Part shown: positions 8,653 to 15,712 of the stretch, piece after piece
Numbering within the stretch: the first letter of the stretch is position 1
Layout of the letters: every line of letters begins with the position of its first letter
Virus record (IMG/VR): IMGVR_UViG_3300029448_000523
Coordinates: 1 to 21,379 of that record
Strand: one strand, 5' to 3'
DNA length: 21,379 nucleotides
From: a virus
Position numbers and translations under genes: made by a program
Notes under the pieces: model-generated
The model's database searches: none
What the model saw: only the letters and a program-made list of their open reading frames with translations
Told to the model about the DNA's origin: nothing

Positions 8653-9048
8653 TTACATTTTCTGTAGGTGAACGTCGACCATCGCTCCCAGTCTGTCTAA
8701 AATCATTCGCGCCAACTTCGGCGATTGTTTTTGGAGGGTTTGAATTTCTTCGTCGATTTTTATACTTGGTAGGCATACGATCCTTCCGGAGTTCAGTATT
8801 CTTGATATTGTTATTAACTGATCCTGTATGAGTCGCAGGTCTCGAGATTCAGATTCCTGATGGAGGGTACCTTTGTCGGAGAAGTTTTCTCGAAGGGTGA
8901 TGGGCAGGCCGTTCTCACTCAGACGCAACCTTGTACACTTAGCACCCCCTCCCGATCCGGACAAGGCCTCAACGTATATGTGACCCAGAGCAGGGTTCAT
9001 ATCCATCAGCCGTATTTCATAGTCAGGTACGATGACGAGGGGCATCAC
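8653..9048 (-). CDS. Unknown protein between exonuclease and endonuclease I (131 aa)
   Basis: Starts in an ATGA overlap with the exonuclease stop and has two consecutive Met codons at its start. The N-terminal half contains beta-strand-like text (LVIVPDYEIRLMD) and a Gly-rich turn (SGSGGGAKC). The C-terminal half is helical (DEEIQTLQKQSPKLARMILDRLGAMVDVHL). No recognised domain. Sandwiched between two nucleases in a T7-like recombination cassette, it may assist one of them, but that is inference from position. If endonuclease I starts at 8776, the two genes overlap by 124 bases in different frames. Confidence 0.75.
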   Translation of the reverse strand: MMPLVIVPDYEIRLMDMNPALGHIYVEALSGSGGGAKCTRLRLSENGLPITLRENFSDKGTLHQESESRDLRLIQDQLITISRILNSGRIVCLPSIKIDEEIQTLQKQSPKLARMILDRLGAMVDVHLQKM

Positions 9049-9893
9049 TTGTCTACCAGCTTGGTATACCAGACCTGTGGGGGAAACTTAGCACGGCTGG
9101 TAACCTTCGGATGAAACTCCGCATTTTTCCAACAATGCTTCTTGAAACCACAGAAGGTACAGGGCTTGGGCATGAGCCGATTACGAGTGTCTTTCTCCTC
9201 AATCGAATCGTACGGTGGCCGCTTGTGGATTGGACCATCGAGCTTCTTCAGGATATCTTTGGCACGTTCGAGTTCGGCCTCGTGCTCCTCCTCGGTGTAG
9301 TCCGCCTCTACAATGGCAATCTCACCAGAGGATTTGTTGACCGCAATCCACCCACCGAAAGGAGCCTGATATCCTTCTGCATATAAATGACCTTGCATGA
9401 TATACCCAAATACATCATCCGCCTCGATAGCTCTGTAGCCTTTGGAGAATTTGTTTGTAAAACTGTAGTCCGACGCGGATTTGATATCCCACACCTTGGG
9501 CGATCCGTGTTCATCCGTGATAGCCACATCGAGTGTTCCTGCTATCTCAGAGTCACCAATGTTGGTTGTGACCTTGGTTTGGGTATCTGCAATGTCGACA
9601 CCGGCACCACGCATAACAGCCATAGTGATGGCTTCTACCACGTCACCAAACAAGAAACGAAGAACGTCGTTGTACGACTTCTCTTCCTCGTACCCATCGC
9701 GTTCCATCTTCTGCTGACAGATCGGGCGACCGAGACCGGACATCCGTACGGAGTATTCACGTTTCTTGGAAAATTGTCGCTTGATCGCGTCGGCACACTC
9801 TTGTGCGAATTGATCTACAATTTCCGGGGGAAGTTCGATCTCCCCCCGGTTTGCTTTTTCCAAGAACTCTCTAATCTGGAGTTCTAGTAACAT
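9045..9893 (-). CDS. Cas4/RecB-like PD-(D/E)XK exonuclease with predicted Fe-S cluster
   Basis: A 282-residue nuclease. The catalytic RecB-type series is visible: D122 in GTLDVAI, D136-I-K138 in VWDIKSAS, and Q157/Y161 in YIMQGHLYAEGY. Four cysteines, C59 (RPICQQK) plus C245, C248 and C254 (CTFCGFKKHC), have the one-plus-three layout that binds a 4Fe-4S cluster in Cas4 and AddB. Marine T7-like phages often carry such a protein where T7 has the gp6 exonuclease, so DNA-end resection in recombination and host DNA turnover is the likely role. I start it at the ATG at 9893, which follows the upstream stop by one base (TGAtATG). An in-frame ATG at 9965 would overlap the previous gene by 71 bases with residues of low plausibility. 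There are no CRISPR or Cas neighbours, so this is not an adaptation gene. Confidence 0.9.
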   Translation of the reverse strand: MLLELQIREFLEKANRGEIELPPEIVDQFAQECADAIKRQFSKKREYSVRMSGLGRPICQQKMERDGYEEEKSYNDVLRFLFGDVVEAITMAVMRGAGVDIADTQTKVTTNIGDSEIAGTLDVAITDEHGSPKVWDIKSASDYSFTNKFSKGYRAIEADDVFGYIMQGHLYAEGYQAPFGGWIAVNKSSGEIAIVEADYTEEEHEAELERAKDILKKLDGPIHKRPPYDSIEEKDTRNRLMPKPCTFCGFKKHCWKNAEFHPKVTSRAKFPPQVWYTKLVDK

Positions 9894-9894
9894 A

Positions 9895-10716
9895 TCACTG
9901 CGCCGCCTCAAAGTCAGCGGAGAGATCAGCGTCCGAATCGGAAAGCATGAGCTTAGTCGCTTCACGATTGCTTTCCATAACCTCTTCGTTTCCTGCCTTG
10001 ATCTTTGCCAAGAAACCGACGATGTTTTCCTTGTCTTCGGTGGTCACGTCCGTCTCACCGACAACACGGCAAGATGGCACAAAGTAGTTTACTGAGCCCA
10101 TCTTTTTCTTCTCAGTAGTAATTTCAATCTCACAACGCTGAAGAGTTTTCTTCTGCTTCAAGAGACCGTTGATAAAGTCTCCTACCGGACGGAAGCCTGA
10201 CTTCTTGAATGAAATAGCGGCAATCTGCTGATTGACCTCGGCAGGCACCGTCTTCTTGCCATCCTTGGTCTGGGCTTCGGGCATGGTGATGTAACCATAC
10301 AAGATCTGGGTACACGTCGCAGAACGAGAGGCGAGTGTTTCCGGATGATTATCCCCGAGAGCTTCTTCTTCTGATTTGGTCAAGCGACCACACTTGTAGC
10401 CCCCAGCAGTGTCAGGAAACGAGTCGCCTAAGTTCGGGCGCTGAACAGAGCGGCAGGTGATACGCTCCACTTCCTGATCCCATACGGACCATTCAAATGT
10501 ACGAACCAACGGGCGAAAGATGATCGTATCAGAAAAGATTACCTGTTCGCCTTTCTTAATCTTCCACGTGCCACGCGGTCCGTGATCATCATCGTAGTTA
10601 ATACGAGCATACACCATCCCGTTGTTATCACTCTGGGATGCTACCTCCGAACCACCTGCAAGAGCGAGCAGGGCCTCATCATCGAGTTGGTCCACAGTCA
10701 TCAAGTCATTTACCAT
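9895..10716 (-). CDS. Putative ssDNA-binding/replication accessory protein (273 aa)
   Basis: A strong Shine-Dalgarno (AAAGGATATAAAA) precedes the ATG. The middle of the protein is rich in alternating beta-like segments with aromatic and basic residues (VRTFEWSVWD, YKCGRLTK, NYFVPSCRVV), and the last about 20 residues are acidic and end SADFEAAQ. An acidic C-terminal tail is typical of phage and bacterial ssDNA-binding proteins, where it recruits replication partners. The position between DNA polymerase and exonuclease matches the T7-like neighbourhood where an SSB is expected, and no other SSB is visible. Sequence similarity alone does not let me name the family. A recombination mediator is the main alternative. 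Confidence 0.8.
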   Translation of the reverse strand: MVNDLMTVDQLDDEALLALAGGSEVASQSDNNGMVYARINYDDDHGPRGTWKIKKGEQVIFSDTIIFRPLVRTFEWSVWDQEVERITCRSVQRPNLGDSFPDTAGGYKCGRLTKSEEEALGDNHPETLASRSATCTQILYGYITMPEAQTKDGKKTVPAEVNQQIAAISFKKSGFRPVGDFINGLLKQKKTLQRCEIEITTEKKKMGSVNYFVPSCRVVGETDVTTEDKENIVGFLAKIKAGNEEVMESNREATKLMLSDSDADLSADFEAAQ

Positions 10717-10774
10717 TTTTATATCCTTTCACAAAGGTAAACTAGATAGATCTTCTTACTACCACCCGTAACAC

Positions 10775-12370
10775 TCACCGGTCAATAGTTCTTTCAAACA
10801 CGCCCACGTCTTGCGTATCGAGCCAGTCATCGCCTTTCTTGATCTCAATTTCTACGGGCATGTCGTACCGCACACCGTACCTCTCCAGAGCCCCATTGGC
10901 CACAGAGAGCATGGCAGATTTCATAATCTCAATGGCGTCATCTATCTCAGTAGGGTGAGCGTCGATGACAACCGAATCGTGTACCGTGTTGCACAACACC
11001 GACTGCATGTTGTTTTCCTTGAGCATTTCGTGCAACCTCACAAGGGCAATAGGTAATAGATCTGCCGTAGCAAATCCTTGAACTGGGTAATTACACATTG
11101 AAGTTTTCTCCGTAGCCGAACCCCACTTCGTCCACTTGGCATGTGGGAACGAATACTCACGCCCAGACGGTAGCACAATCTTCTTTGTTGAAACGGCTTC
11201 ACGTTGCAAATCCTCCTGCCAATACTTAACGCCTTCGTAAATCTTTTTAAACTCGATGTAGTATTCCCGGACGTGGTCCGGACGACCTATGCCTGTCGCA
11301 CCGTAGAGTGGAGCGAAGGTGTGGGCTTTGGCATTCTGTCGCTCACCCTTGGTTACGTCCGACGGGTTCTTGTCGTTGATAATCGAAGCAGTCTGTCGAT
11401 GAACATCCTTCTTGCCCAGAACGTCTTCATAGATCTGACCATCCTTGGCAAGGAACCCGGCCACACGAAATTCAAGCTGGGCGTAGTCCCCCTCGATGAT
11501 CTGACCACCGGGCCAACGTGATTCGACACACCGACGTATCTCAAAGGTCGAACCACGTGGCATGTTCTGGAAGTTTGGGTTACGAGAAGACAAGCGACCC
11601 GTGGCGGTGACACACTGCATAAACTCCGGATGGACGATGTCGTTGCCATCGAGGTTGTTTTGCAACCCATCGACAAACGTGTTCAGGTACACACGCAACT
11701 TGGAGTAGCGCATATACAAGTCGCAAAACTCCAACGCCACACCAGACAAACCATCCCGGATTTCCTCTAAGGTATTCTTATCCGTTTTGAATCCGGCGTT
11801 GGCCACGTCGTGTACCCCACGAGGTACGATCTTGAGACCTGCTACTGCGTTGTCGTACTTATAAATGACCCCCTTACCCTCGCAGAGCTTACAGACGCGC
11901 TGTGCCTTGCCTGTGGTGCCATCTTTCTTGATGAATGGTGTCCTACCCTTGCCAGAGCAATCAGGGCACTGGAGAGCCTTAGAACGCCGGATAACCTCGG
12001 TGTTGTTTTTTACCGCACGTCCGAACTCCTTGGCGGTCATCTGAACCCGGCGCTTGGGTTTCTTCGAAGCACCACGCAACTCGTGTCCGAGGTTGAAGGT
12101 CTCGGCCCATTCCGTCTTGTTGATGACTCGACGAGAATAGAGCAACAAAGATCGGTCATCTGGTGACTCGAGGTTGATGGGCGTGTCCCCCATAACTTCC
12201 CAGATGATGTCCTGCAGGCGGCGTTCAATCTCCGCAGATTCTGCGGTGAATTGTTCTCTAATCTCCGCAAGCGTCGTCGGGTTTACCTTCAGGCCGTTGT
12301 GCTCGATGTCGGCCAAGGTTGAAGTCATATCGAGACTCAGTTTTAGGGTCGGGATCAAGGAGCGACTCAT
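10775..12370 (-). CDS. Family A DNA polymerase, polymerase half (split gene)
   Basis: Replicative polymerase lacking the exonuclease domain, which is encoded separately at 12742-13302. Signatures in order: TATGRLSSRNPNFQNMP at about 254-270; motif A DYAQLEFR with metal ligand D295; motif B RQNAKAHTFAPLYG with K348, F352 and Y356; motif C VHDSVV with H464 and D465, where Ser replaces the usual Glu after HD. F352 aligns with E. coli Pol I F762, the dNTP-discrimination position. Two DnaJ-like half motifs, CPDCSGKG at 135 and CKLCEGKG at 160, form a probable zinc knuckle in the thumb region. The two halves total 717 residues, close to T7 gp5 (704). The start at 12370 has an excellent GGAAAGGAAATAAATTAG leader located inside the preceding HNH frame. 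Function is near certain. Confidence 0.96.
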   Translation of the reverse strand: MSRSLIPTLKLSLDMTSTLADIEHNGLKVNPTTLAEIREQFTAESAEIERRLQDIIWEVMGDTPINLESPDDRSLLLYSRRVINKTEWAETFNLGHELRGASKKPKRRVQMTAKEFGRAVKNNTEVIRRSKALQCPDCSGKGRTPFIKKDGTTGKAQRVCKLCEGKGVIYKYDNAVAGLKIVPRGVHDVANAGFKTDKNTLEEIRDGLSGVALEFCDLYMRYSKLRVYLNTFVDGLQNNLDGNDIVHPEFMQCVTATGRLSSRNPNFQNMPRGSTFEIRRCVESRWPGGQIIEGDYAQLEFRVAGFLAKDGQIYEDVLGKKDVHRQTASIINDKNPSDVTKGERQNAKAHTFAPLYGATGIGRPDHVREYYIEFKKIYEGVKYWQEDLQREAVSTKKIVLPSGREYSFPHAKWTKWGSATEKTSMCNYPVQGFATADLLPIALVRLHEMLKENNMQSVLCNTVHDSVVIDAHPTEIDDAIEIMKSAMLSVANGALERYGVRYDMPVEIEIKKGDDWLDTQDVGVFERTIDR

Positions 12371-12788
12371 CTAATTTATTTCCTTTCCGATTATTAATTG
12401 ACGCAGGTATTATGCGTAGATTTGAGTGTGCGTGAAGTCCACATACGTTAGCTCCTCGCAGTGGTATGACGTGATCGACCGAGTATTTAACACCGGTAAC
12501 TTGTGTGATCCAGTCGCGTTCTCTATAAAGTATGAAGATACATGCGTCGTTAGCCCATATAGGCGTAGCGGCTCGTTTGCGGGATCGTTTACCGGCAGTC
12601 TTAAATGCATCTTTATCTCTGTTTGTCTCTCTCCACTTCTTCTCTCGAAGACGGTCACATATCTTACATCGGTGGCTCTTTCCATCTTTACGGCTCCTAT
12701 CTGAATAGAACGCTTCAATTGTTTTAATTTGTAGACAAAAACTACATCTTTTCTCGATCACCAAAGAGTTCCTCAAATGTAGTGCCAT
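12258..12788 (-). CDS. HNH homing endonuclease inserted between polymerase halves
   Basis: An N-terminal zinc ribbon (C15, C18, C41, C44) followed by an HNH core: VDHVIPL with D105 and H106, then HAHSNLRIIP (N123) and NNRKGN (132-137). This is the familiar free-standing phage HNH with a VDHxIPL core. It occupies almost exactly the space between the exonuclease and polymerase frames, overlapping the end of the former by 47 bases and the start of the latter by 113. The C-terminal about 37 residues fall inside the polymerase gene in another frame and look like read-through past the domain end. The ATG at 12788 has a close AGAAGAG; a GTG at 12761 with GAGG 9 nt upstream is an alternative. The likely role is cutting polymerase genes that lack the insert, so that the insert spreads. 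Confidence 0.88.
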   Translation of the reverse strand: MALHLRNSLVIEKRCSFCLQIKTIEAFYSDRSRKDGKSHRCKICDRLREKKWRETNRDKDAFKTAGKRSRKRAATPIWANDACIFILYRERDWITQVTGVKYSVDHVIPLRGANVCGLHAHSNLRIIPASINNRKGNKLDESLLDPDPKTESRYDFNLGRHRAQRPEGKPDDACGD

Positions 12789-13302
12789 ACTCTTCTAGCT
12801 GGGACAGGGCGACCTGTTCCGTCGCCTCCACATCAGCCCGACCATATTCCTCGACAATATCCCAAGGTATCTGAGCAAACGTGTAACCATCCTTCAGGTA
12901 CGGCTTGGTCAGGTCGGCCTTCTTTACAATCTTGGATCTCTTCTCTGCGATCTTCTCAAGAGACAATGGTTTCTTCTGGGCTCGGGCCAACACATACTCA
13001 GCGACCATCGTGTCATAGACTTTGGCGCTGTGCATAAATCCACAGGCCCTAATCCAATTCAGATCGAACTTGGCGTTGTGGGCAACGAGCACATCGGCCC
13101 TGTCCAAGTAGGCTTGGAACCGTGGTGCCCAGTCCGGATCGGATGCCCGTTGCTCATGGTAGCAACATAGGTACTGGGTCGGCTCGCCAAGGAACTTGTA
13201 GCCCAGAGCTACAAGGCGGTTACCAAAATACGGGGATGCGGTTGTGCTCCCATTAGGTTTAACTGTGTGGGTACACTCGATGTCAAAGGTCAGAATGTTC
13301 AT
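12742..13302 (-). CDS. DNA polymerase 3'-5' proofreading exonuclease half (DEDDy)
   Basis: A 186-residue protein equal to the N-terminal exonuclease domain of T7-like DNA polymerase. Motifs: ExoI FDIE with D7 and E9; ExoII AHNAKFD with D80; ExoIII YGRAD with Y153 and D157 (Y-x3-D). All four acidic metal ligands and the Tyr are present, so proofreading should be intact if it assembles with the polymerase half. It has a Shine-Dalgarno (AAGGAGAAGAAAG) immediately before the ATG. It stops at the boundary where polymerase sequence would continue, and the HNH gene begins before that stop. The protein must work either as a subunit of a two-part polymerase or as a free exonuclease. Confidence 0.94.
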   Translation of the reverse strand: MNILTFDIECTHTVKPNGSTTASPYFGNRLVALGYKFLGEPTQYLCCYHEQRASDPDWAPRFQAYLDRADVLVAHNAKFDLNWIRACGFMHSAKVYDTMVAEYVLARAQKKPLSLEKIAEKRSKIVKKADLTKPYLKDGYTFAQIPWDIVEEYGRADVEATEQVALSQLEEYGTTFEELFGDREKM

Positions 13303-13423
13303 CTTTCTTCTCCTTCACATACTTTCCAAATTCAGATTTGAGGCACAGCTCACATAAATGTACAAAAGTTTCGAAATTGAATCGCAATTGTCTTTTGCAT
13401 TTCTTACACCACTTCTGTTCCAT
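13283..13423 (-). CDS. 46-aa zinc-ribbon-like micro-protein
   Basis: A short frame filling the gap between helicase and exonuclease genes. Its ATG follows the helicase stop by one base (TGAtATG, the same junction style as at 9893), and it ends 20 bases inside the exonuclease gene. It has two CxxC knuckles: CKKC at residues 6-9 and CELC at 24-27, separated by 14 residues, in a basic, aromatic background. This is typical of small phage zinc-ribbon proteins that bind nucleic acid or a polymerase. The exonuclease gene's Shine-Dalgarno lies within its coding sequence. The close fit into the operon and the spaced Cys pairs support a real gene; its function is unknown. Confidence 0.72.
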   Translation of the reverse strand: MEQKWCKKCKRQLRFNFETFVHLCELCLKSEFGKYVKEKKDEHSDL

Positions 13424-13424
13424 A

Positions 13425-14654
13425 TCAATAATACACTCCTCTATGAACATCTATGTTGGCGTGGATGATGCCGTGATATCCATTGATCTTGTTTTTGGAT
13501 ACACACACGTGTCGGGTCACATTCTCTTCATCTGCCTCACCTGTCTTGCCGATGCCTATGATGATGTCGGCCTCACCTGCCTTGCCCGTACGTGAACCAT
13601 CCATCATGGAGAAATCAATCCACTGACGATCGTGGGCTTCGTAGTTGGCTTGGCAAACGGCCCACACCAAACAATCATTGCGCTTGGCAACCTCACGAGC
13701 CCGGACGTATATCTCCTTGAGTCGTTCGTCCCCTCGGTTGTATTCTCCACCAATCTTGAATTTGTCTAGCTGGTCGCAAAACACGACGTCGGGTTTGTTT
13801 ACTGAGCAGTATTCATCGAGCTCTTCGATGCTCGTACCGACCGAGTCCATAATGATAAGGTGAGGCTTGATGAGTGTTTGCCAAACCTGCCTGTCCGACT
13901 CAATGTCACGTTGCATTTCATCCTTGTTTTTCTGAAGACAGGATTGAATGATTCGTAGCTTAATTTTTTTGGCTGGTTCCTCATTCGCCCAATAGACAAC
14001 CTTCTTGCCTTGCTTGATATACTGTGCGGCTGTGAATGCACAGAACGTCGTCTTGCCTGTTTCAGGACGAGCGAAGATGATCCCAAGGTTACCTCGATAG
14101 AGGCCCGGTACATTGTCGTGTAGCAGGCCCCAAGAAAAGGGGAAGTCCGGATCTTGTGTCTCTTCGTGTAAGAGTTCTTCGTAGTCTTCGTGGACAGGCT
14201 CATACGTTTCCTTGGCATCAATCCTATCCTCTGCGAGCCTGTCAAACAGATGTTTAAGTTCCGTCACCTCACTGGAATGTCCGAGATAAATATCAACGGC
14301 TTTTTCTCCGATGAGCTTTGCTTGATATCTGCGCCAAAAATCCTTCACGACTTCCATCTGCAAATCAATGTTTTGCGACGTGACAGTCTGTAGCCCCTCG
14401 AGACTCGACATAACTTCAGCCCGTGCCGACTCGGGCATCGCCGCGTTGTCATTACAGAATGCGGCAACCAGTTCGTCAAAGCTGATGTCTGTTTCGTATT
14501 TGTGGTGTGTTCGAACGACACAATCCCAAACGTGACATAACTTACCTTCGAACATGTCACGGGTGATGTAGTTACAGACCTTCTTGTAGAGGTCCTTCTT
14601 CAGAGTGAAGCCGATTATCTTCGCTTCTAATGAGATGCTGTCTGATAAAATCAT
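13425..14654 (-). CDS. DnaB-like replicative helicase
   Basis: A 409-residue hexameric RecA-fold helicase that unwinds the fork 5' to 3'. An N-terminal all-helical domain (about 1-110) of DnaB type leads to the motor: Walker A ARPETGKTT with K201 and T202, NEEP near 224, Walker B VVFCDQLDKF with D294, and a sensor-like VCQAN near 334-337. The C-terminus ends in a KNKINGYHG-type segment seen in DnaB relatives. A strong GAGGAAAGAA leads the ATG, supporting a start that overlaps the primase end by 83 bases. T7 has primase and helicase on one polypeptide (gp4); here they are separate, adjacent genes. Confidence 0.94.
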   Translation of the reverse strand: MILSDSISLEAKIIGFTLKKDLYKKVCNYITRDMFEGKLCHVWDCVVRTHHKYETDISFDELVAAFCNDNAAMPESARAEVMSSLEGLQTVTSQNIDLQMEVVKDFWRRYQAKLIGEKAVDIYLGHSSEVTELKHLFDRLAEDRIDAKETYEPVHEDYEELLHEETQDPDFPFSWGLLHDNVPGLYRGNLGIIFARPETGKTTFCAFTAAQYIKQGKKVVYWANEEPAKKIKLRIIQSCLQKNKDEMQRDIESDRQVWQTLIKPHLIIMDSVGTSIEELDEYCSVNKPDVVFCDQLDKFKIGGEYNRGDERLKEIYVRAREVAKRNDCLVWAVCQANYEAHDRQWIDFSMMDGSRTGKAGEADIIIGIGKTGEADEENVTRHVCVSKNKINGYHGIIHANIDVHRGVYY

Positions 14655-15450
14655 TTCTTTCCTCGTCAGTCATAGACTTTAAATCGCGGGGTAACGGCAC
14701 CATCCGTGCCGGAATGTTTTGATCACATAGCTTTTTGGCAATGTCAATCGCTTTTCGGGTGGCATCCTTGTCTAGGCAGACAACCACCTCTTTGAACCGT
14801 CTGAGTTGTTCGACGTGTTCAGGCAATAGATGTGTACCTAAAAGCGCGAGGGAGTTGACACAATCACTAACGCAAGAAGCACTGGCCACGTCTTCAACAA
14901 CAACGCACCTACTGCCAGTATTAGTTCCAATAAGAAATCCATATCTGTGCTTTCCATACCTCCACCATTTTGGTTTTTCACCACGCAAGGTTCGACCTAC
15001 CGCGTCGACGACCTTGCCATCCTTCTTAATCAAGAACACACATCTGTCCTGTCGTACGTCATAGCGTACATCAACCAGCCCCGTGTTGTAGGCCCGGTAA
15101 GCGTGGACATCTTTCAAATAGTCCACACACTTCTCCGATCTCATAGGCGGGACGAAGTGGGTAGGTATCTCGAAATCTGTTACCCTACCTAATACGGGTA
15201 AAGGTGGCTTATTGGCTGAAGCCAACCTTTGCTCGAATCCGTTGGCTACTCTGCCTTTGATGTTGCAATCCGCGTGGAAACAAAACCACAATCGTTGCAT
15301 CCCGTCGTCCGACACGGAGAACGTACCTTTACGATTACAGGCAGGACAGACGCCCCGATACTTCTCACCCGGGATGTCCAGTTCTTTTACGTAGTCAGAT
15401 ACCCAACTCACGATTATACTTTTTGACCTCTCTTCTCTACGGACATGCAT
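14572..15450 (-). CDS. DnaG-type primase with zinc-binding and TOPRIM domains
   Basis: Makes RNA primers for lagging-strand synthesis. An N-terminal zinc-binding motif has C35 and C38 (CPAC), then H59 and C62 in WFCFHADC, with FSVSDDG between. The catalytic TOPRIM fold has E186 in CVVVEDVAS and D227/D229 in VVVCLDKDA. At 292 residues it corresponds to the primase half of T7 gp4 without the helicase. The ATG at 15450 has no clear Shine-Dalgarno and overlaps the upstream gene by 37 bases; a GTG at 15411, two bases after that gene's stop, is an alternative that keeps the zinc motif. The last about 27 residues overlap the helicase gene. Confidence 0.93.
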   Translation of the reverse strand: MHVRREERSKSIIVSWVSDYVKELDIPGEKYRGVCPACNRKGTFSVSDDGMQRLWFCFHADCNIKGRVANGFEQRLASANKPPLPVLGRVTDFEIPTHFVPPMRSEKCVDYLKDVHAYRAYNTGLVDVRYDVRQDRCVFLIKKDGKVVDAVGRTLRGEKPKWWRYGKHRYGFLIGTNTGSRCVVVEDVASASCVSDCVNSLALLGTHLLPEHVEQLRRFKEVVVCLDKDATRKAIDIAKKLCDQNIPARMVPLPRDLKSMTDEERNDFIRQHLIRSEDNRLHSEEGPLQEGL

Positions 15451-15608
15451 CCAGCTTGGCTGAAGTAAACATTGTTTCGTAGGTACTCACGTACGGTATC
15501 TATTTCTTCTTCACACTGTTCCTTGCTGTCAAATAGCATGGGGTTTATGGCCGTCGTACACGACTCGGATGTAGGTCCGAGACAAGATAGAATTATTCCT
15601 AACCACAT
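15414..15608 (-). CDS. Small Cys-containing, possibly exported protein (64 aa)
   Basis: First gene of the leftward operon. I start it at the ATG at 15608 because AAAGGAAAAGAAGCC lies before it; an upstream in-frame ATG at 15626 has no ribosome site. The N-terminus is a short hydrophobic stretch (MWLGIILSCLGP) that could be a minimal signal peptide or membrane anchor. It is followed by four further Cys (SESC, EQC, AGC region) and a helical charged centre (EQCEEEIDTVREYL). Paired cysteines after an export signal suggest a periplasmic disulphide-bonded peptide, perhaps an early host-takeover or exclusion factor; this is inference. Confidence 0.62.
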   Translation of the reverse strand: MWLGIILSCLGPTSESCTTAINPMLFDSKEQCEEEIDTVREYLRNNVYFSQAGCMSVEKRGQKV

Positions 15609-15640
15609 GGCTTCTTTTCCTTTCATTCATGTAGGTCTAA

Positions 15641-15669
15641 AGCATTTCTGATATTTTTGGTCTTGTCAA
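15641..15669 (-). promoter_or_regulatory. Leftward promoter of the replication operon (weak -10)
   Basis: On the minus strand, TTGACA occupies 15669-15664, followed after 17 bases by AATGCT at 15646-15641. The -35 is perfect; the -10 matches only 3 of 6, though it keeps A at its second and T at its last position. Its start point would lie about 25 bases before the ATG at 15608. A weak -10 may imply need for activation or a basal role. Confidence 0.42.
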
Positions 15670-15691
15670 CGTGCAAAAAGTCTGTTGACAA
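15663..15691. promoter_or_regulatory. Inverted repeat (operator candidate) spanning both -35 boxes
   Basis: TTGTCAAC at 15663-15670 and its exact reverse complement GTTGACAA at 15684-15691, with 13 bases between. The centres are 21 bp apart, two helical turns, so both arms face the same side of the DNA. Each arm contains TTGACA on one strand and therefore forms the -35 box of a promoter leaving the region. A protein bound to both arms would block transcription both ways. The RHH protein encoded at 15859 is the obvious local candidate, by inference. Confidence 0.6.
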
Positions 15692-15712
15692 TTTAAAAAA
15701 CCTCGATATACT
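15685..15712 (+). promoter_or_regulatory. Rightward sigma70-type promoter
   Basis: TTGACA at 15685-15690 and TATACT at 15707-15712 with a 16-base spacer: a perfect -35 and 5 of 6 at -10. Transcription should begin near 15719, about 25 bases before the first early gene at 15744. This is the best promoter match noticed in the window and is expected to use host RNA polymerase. Confidence 0.72.

Noticed and set aside
9045-9893. A true Cas4 and therefore a CRISPR adaptation module
   Set aside because: No cas1, cas2 or repeat array nearby, and gene order is that of a T7-like recombination cassette.
12371-12741. Group I intron between the polymerase halves
   Set aside because: The HNH frame occupies essentially the whole interval and no room remains for a catalytic intron core; both halves have their own start or stop and ribosome site.
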